Assembly (NCBI GenBank): GCA_028282705.1
Contig: JANQHI010000071.1
Span: forward strand, 1 to 55,728
Reading direction: 5' to 3'
Source of the DNA: Prolixibacteraceae bacterium
GTDB taxonomy: Bacteria > Bacteroidota > Bacteroidia > Bacteroidales > Prolixibacteraceae
DNA length: 55,728 bases
Shown here: one piece after another, positions 52,671-55,728 of the stretch
Position numbering within the stretch: the first letter of the stretch is position 1
Layout of the letters: each line of letters opens with the position of its first letter
Translations under genes and position numbers: made by a program
Notes under the pieces: model-generated
The model's database searches: none
Told to the model about the DNA's origin: nothing
Seen by the model: the letters and a program-made list of their open reading frames with translations, nothing else

Positions 52671-53507
52671 ATGTGCGATACATGTGGCTGCGAAGACCCG
52701 AATGGAGGTTTTACAATTTCAAAACCAGGCGAAAATACTCATCAACATTATAGTCATGGACATGGAGACGAGCATGGTCATTCTCATGATCATAGCCACG
52801 GCCATCATCACGACCATGGGCATGATCACCACCACCACGAACATGCTCATCCCGGATCGAGGACAATTAGTATAGAGCAGGATGTTTTGCAAAAAAACAA
52901 CCTTCTAGCAGAGCGAAACCGGGGTTATATCGAAGGTAAGGATATAATTGCATTTAACCTCGTCAGCTCGCCGGGATCGGGAAAAACAACTATCCTAGAA
53001 AAAACAATTATTGAGTTAAGCGATAAAAAGTTTTATGTAATTGAAGGCGACCAGCAAACCATGAACGATGCTAACCGTATTGATGCTACCGGAGCCTCGG
53101 TTGTTCAGGTGAATACTGGCAGTGGCTGCCATCTGGATGCTGAAATGGTTTATAATGCTTTGAAAAAACTAAATCCTGAAAGCGGTTCTGTTTTAATGAT
53201 TGAAAATGTTGGGAACCTTGTTTGCCCAGCCATGTTCGATCTCGGCGAATCAAAAAGGATTGTAATCATCAGTGTTACTGAAGGCGATGATAAACCAATG
53301 AAATATCCTTATATGTTTGAAAGCTCTGATTTATGTATTATCAATAAAACAGATTTGTTGCCTTACGTTGATTTTGACGTGGAAAAATGTAGAGAATATG
53401 CCAAACATTTAAATCCAAATCTTGAGTTTATTAAATTCTCAGCCAAAACCGGTGAAGGGATGAACGAGTGGTTTGAATGGTGTATCTTACAAAACAAACA
53501 AGATTAA
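52671..53507 (+). CDS. hypB: Nickel-inserting GTPase HypB with His-rich stretch
   Basis: A 278-residue GTPase. The N-terminal MCDTCGCEDP holds the high-affinity CxxCGC nickel motif. Residues ~25-62 are His-rich (over 20 His), a nickel-storage segment. The G domain has the P-loop SSPGSGKTT, EGDQQTMNDANRI, the metal-site GSGCHLDAEMV, ENVGNLVCPA and NKTDLL. It is the last gene of hypFCDEAB. The strong His stretch suggests the cell stores nickel in this protein. Confidence 0.95.
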   Translation: MCDTCGCEDPNGGFTISKPGENTHQHYSHGHGDEHGHSHDHSHGHHHDHGHDHHHHEHAHPGSRTISIEQDVLQKNNLLAERNRGYIEGKDIIAFNLVSSPGSGKTTILEKTIIELSDKKFYVIEGDQQTMNDANRIDATGASVVQVNTGSGCHLDAEMVYNALKKLNPESGSVLMIENVGNLVCPAMFDLGESKRIVIISVTEGDDKPMKYPYMFESSDLCIINKTDLLPYVDFDVEKCREYAKHLNPNLEFIKFSAKTGEGMNEWFEWCILQNKQD

Positions 53508-53955
53508 TCAATTCCTGCTAAAAAAGAATAAAGTTGTGAGTTGGTATTTGCTTTAGGTAAGGGTTATTAGAAAATATGCACCGCGAAACCTGGGTAAAGT
53601 TATTGCAGGATCGGCTGGATGTGTCTATTAATATAAAAAAGCTTTCTTCTACAAATGTTTTTTTAGAAACTAAATTCTCTTTAGAAAAAATCGGGACAAA
53701 CCCTTGTTAAAAAATAATGAATAAAATTCAAAAAATCATTACATGGTTTTACGTAAGCCAGAAGTCGAATGTTTGTTGATGGCAGTTAAGAATTATTCCA
53801 ACAAAAATCGTGATGAAGTAGGCAAAATATTCCCCATTGATCGTGGTTTTTTCCCAACTTTTTAAGGCGATTTTTGTTATTTTAAATCTATCGGGTGTTA
53901 ATGAGTTACTGCTATAACTATCTCTTCTGGGATTAATAAATAAACAATTTATTAT
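53508..53955 (+). other. 448-base gap after hypB with two tiny open frames
   Basis: No recognised gene. Two short frames are open: 53576-53710 (44 residues, MHRETWVKLLQDRLDV...) and 53743-53865 (40 residues, MVLRKPEVECLLMAVKNYSN...). Neither matches anything that I know. They could be remnants of larger genes at a recombination boundary, since the DoxX-like copy that follows is duplicated at 40.4 kb. Confidence 0.35.
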
Positions 53956-54405
53956 ATGAATAAGGTATTTTTACAGTTGGACCAGAAAATTGCAAAATTG
54001 ATGAGGGCATGGAGTATCCCAGCCCTTCGAATTTCGTTTGGGGTTATTTTTATTTGGTTTGGAGTACTTAAACCATTTGGTTTGTCAGAAGCCGAAAATT
54101 TACTGCGTGCAACAGTGGTATGGCTACCCATTGGCAAACCTGGGTTGTGGCTCATTATCATTGGATGGTGGGAAGTAATTATCGGAATTACTTTTTTATT
54201 CCGAAAAACAACAAAGATTGCCATTACCCTGCTGTTCCTGCAAATGTTAGGAACTTTTATGCCACTAGTTACTTTACCCGATGTAACTTTTCAGCAAAAC
54301 AACTTTCTGCTGCCAACCATTGAAGGGCAATACATTATTAAAAACCTGATGATTATTTCATCGGCATTGGTACTTGGGGGTACTTTTTATAAATCGAAAA
54401 TTTAA
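53956..54405 (+). CDS. DoxX-like small integral membrane protein
   Basis: A 149-residue protein with four hydrophobic segments. It has the family-like RISFGVIFIWFGVLKPFGLSEAE, then LWLIIIGWWEVIIGITFLF, LLFLQMLGTFMPLVTLP and the ending EGQYIIKNLMIISSALVLGGT. The pattern resembles DoxX-type membrane proteins common in Bacteroidota; function unknown. A broken copy of its first half lies at 40406-40541 on the same strand, so the hox/hyp block sits between two copies. Confidence 0.75.
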   Translation: MNKVFLQLDQKIAKLMRAWSIPALRISFGVIFIWFGVLKPFGLSEAENLLRATVVWLPIGKPGLWLIIIGWWEVIIGITFLFRKTTKIAITLLFLQMLGTFMPLVTLPDVTFQQNNFLLPTIEGQYIIKNLMIISSALVLGGTFYKSKI

Positions 54406-54625
54406 AACAGTCTCCATAAGTACCAAACTGAAGTTCGCGATACATTATTTTTGTTCACTGTCGTAATTAGAAATATTTATAGCATTGAATATCCTGGCTT
54501 TGAATGTAAGTCCACATTTTATTATCAAGTTAATGGTTAAAACCCTGCAATTTCATTACAGATACTTTCAGTTTCTATAAACTTTTATTTCAGTTTTAAT
54601 TGTGTTTCAAATTCTTTTTTTTTAA

Positions 54626-54669
54626 GCGAATTTCATTCGCAACCTAACCTATGGATTTTCAATCCATAG
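54626..54669. repeat. Tandem hairpins with identical TTC loops
   Basis: GCGAAT-TTC-ATTCGC (54626-54640) and CTATGGATT-TTC-AATCCATAG (54649-54669) are two perfect stem-loops eight bases apart, each with the loop TTC, flanked by T-rich sequence. The layout recalls REP-like or mobile-element end structures; no transposase is nearby. The stretch 54406-54909 otherwise holds no gene that I can support. Confidence 0.5.
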
Positions 54670-54909
54670 TGGTTTATTGTGGTTTTTTTAGGTTTCAATA
54701 AATCAGGGCTATATGCATTTAAAGGGAGGAGGTTCTGCATGCAGAAAATAACATTTTAATTGCAACAGTCAATATTCTTTTTTATCATCACTTTCCATGT
54801 TATCATAGTAAAGATAATTGACCCAATGAGCAAAAATTTAAGAATTGAACAGAAGCAATAAATTGAACTATTTGTATTTCGTTATTCTGTAAATAATGAG
54901 AATACATAC

Positions 54910-55270
54910 TCATGCTACCTTCTTCCGAAAAATGACTGGACTCATTCCAAACCTGCGTTTAAAAGCAGTTGTGAAAAGAGAAGCATGTTCATAGCCCGAA
55001 CGTTCAGCAATTTCGGCTATTGTAAAAGAGGTTTCGTGCAATATTCAGTCGGTAGTCAAATAGGTAGCCATAAATTGTAGTCCCCAAAAAACGTTTAGAG
55101 CTTGATTTCAAAACTGTGGCACTCATTCATACTTCCATTGCCAGCTCGTTAATTGTAGGAGGGGTTTTGTATTGGTTTTCAATAATATTCCTAGCGTCAT
55201 TTACTTGCATGTTATAGTGCTGATAGCGGCTACAGGTATTGCATTTCTGGCTGCTTTTTTGTTACTCCGG
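54910..55270 (-). pseudogene. Decayed AraC-family (PchR-like) regulator
   Basis: The minus strand encodes pieces of an AraC-type DNA-binding domain in more than one frame. ARNIIENQYKTPPTINELAMEV is followed by an in-frame TGA, then MSATVLKSSSKRFLGTTIYGYLFDYRLNIAR. After a frameshift, TSFTIAEIAERSGYEHASLF and TTAFKRRFGMSPVIFRKKVA end at TGA 54910-54912. The N-terminal sensor part is not recognisable. Stop plus frameshift make this a pseudogene. The 5' limit is approximate. Confidence 0.8.
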
Positions 55271-55459
55271 CATTTATCAGCTTAACCAAGCCATTCAGGA
55301 AAGAAAAAAGCTAGAAGTATGAAGTGAGACAATTTTTGTAATTGATCCTAAAAATAAAATCAAAACAGTTTCTGAATAATTTGCTGGACGTTATGAGATT
55401 CTTACTTGTAACGGTCATTTTTTTTGAAAAATTTTTGTACTTATAAAAATATTTGTATT

Positions 55460-55477
55460 TTTGACACGAATGTCAAA
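55460..55477. promoter_or_regulatory. Palindromic operator upstream of the TetR gene
   Basis: TTTGACA-CGAA-TGTCAAA is a perfect 7-bp-arm palindrome ending 17 bases before the TetR start codon. Such a position is typical of an autoregulatory TetR operator. Confidence 0.65.
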
Positions 55478-55494
55478 CAGTTTAGTCAAATTAC

Positions 55495-55728
55495 ATGCAG
55501 GAAAAAGATTCTATATTGCCTGAGAATAAGATTATTGAGGCTGCGAACAAAGTTTTTCTAAAATATGGAGTAGATGGTGCAACAATGCAGCAGATTGCTG
55601 ATGAGGCAGAAATGAGCAGAACATCTTTGCATTACTATTTCAGAAACAAGGCACATATTCTGGACAAGGTACTGGAAACTGTCAAAGGCAAGATTATTCC
55701 AACCATGGCAAGGGTTATTGATGCTGAC
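55495..55728 (+). CDS. TetR/AcrR-family regulator, cut by the window end
   Basis: The first 78 residues are visible. They hold the TetR HTH: KIIEAANKVFLKYGVDGATMQQIA followed by DEAEMSRTSLHYYFRNKAHILDKVL. The ligand-binding part lies outside the window. A palindromic site directly upstream suggests autoregulation. Target genes are unknown. Confidence 0.9.
   Translation, partial: MQEKDSILPENKIIEAANKVFLKYGVDGATMQQIADEAEMSRTSLHYYFRNKAHILDKVLETVKGKIIPTMARVIDAD

Noticed and set aside
1-55728. CRISPR array, tRNA or rRNA genes, intact insertion sequences
   Set aside because: Looked for regularly spaced repeats, tRNA arm patterns and transposase motifs; none seen by eye. A tRNA or covariance-model search would be needed to exclude small RNAs.

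Overview
The window comes from a member of the Bacteroidota. It has a SusC/SusD pair, many Sec and lipoprotein signal peptides, CarboxypepD_reg-like TonB-dependent receptors, -7 elements of the TAnnTTTG type, and small Bacteroidota-typical genes (DUF2023 next to flavodoxin, DUF5916). The hydrogenase, Rex and hemerythrin genes suggest a facultatively anaerobic or fermentative lineage. I cannot place it to genus.

Region 1 (about 0.45-28 kb) is a carbohydrate locus. An outward-facing GH29 alpha-L-fucosidase-like gene lies at the far left. About 18 genes then run leftward from 27.7 to 2.8 kb: an esterase, a SusC stub, an esterase, SusC, SusD, ADP-ribosylglycohydrolase 1, ribokinase, a GRP/RbsU-type sugar transporter, a nucleoside hydrolase, a class C serine hydrolase, ADP-ribosylglycohydrolase 2 fused to a seven-helix membrane domain, a type B carboxylesterase, an alpha/beta hydrolase, RpiB, an esterase, a frameshifted GH3 enzyme, an outer-membrane protein and a DUF5916 protein. 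A divergent LacI regulator sits at the head, with two matching operator palindromes. The gene content resembles the Bacteroides thetaiotaomicron rus ribose-scavenging locus but is much enlarged, mainly by five alpha/beta-hydrolase esterases and one class C serine hydrolase. Inferred flow: glycoside or ester-linked ribose compounds are imported by SusCD, trimmed by esterases, ADP-ribosylglycohydrolases and nucleoside hydrolase, and free ribose is taken across the inner membrane and phosphorylated. RpiB would then make ribulose-5-phosphate.

Region 2 (about 29-40.5 kb) is a mosaic: an MBL-fold protein, a hemerythrin/LuxR pair, a 120-aa gene and a flavodoxin/DUF2023 pair (these three units share a palindromic site of the form AAATCAT-N8-ATGATTT), then fumarase, a DUF2249 protein, an EamA transporter, and a CQNC-type TonB receptor with a His-rich small membrane protein.

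Region 3 (about 40.4-54.4 kb) is a complete soluble NAD-linked [NiFe]-hydrogenase module: rex-hoxF-hoxU-hoxY-hoxH-hoxW leftward and hypF-C-D-E-A-B rightward, with a CBS-domain gene between. It is bracketed by an intact DoxX-like gene on the right and a broken, same-strand copy of part of that gene on the left. It is also compositionally unlike region 1: in hand-counted 600-base blocks, region 1 has 1 CpG where hypF has 19. The right edge holds a decayed AraC-type regulator and the start of a TetR regulator that runs off the window.

No tRNA, rRNA, CRISPR array or intact transposase was seen.
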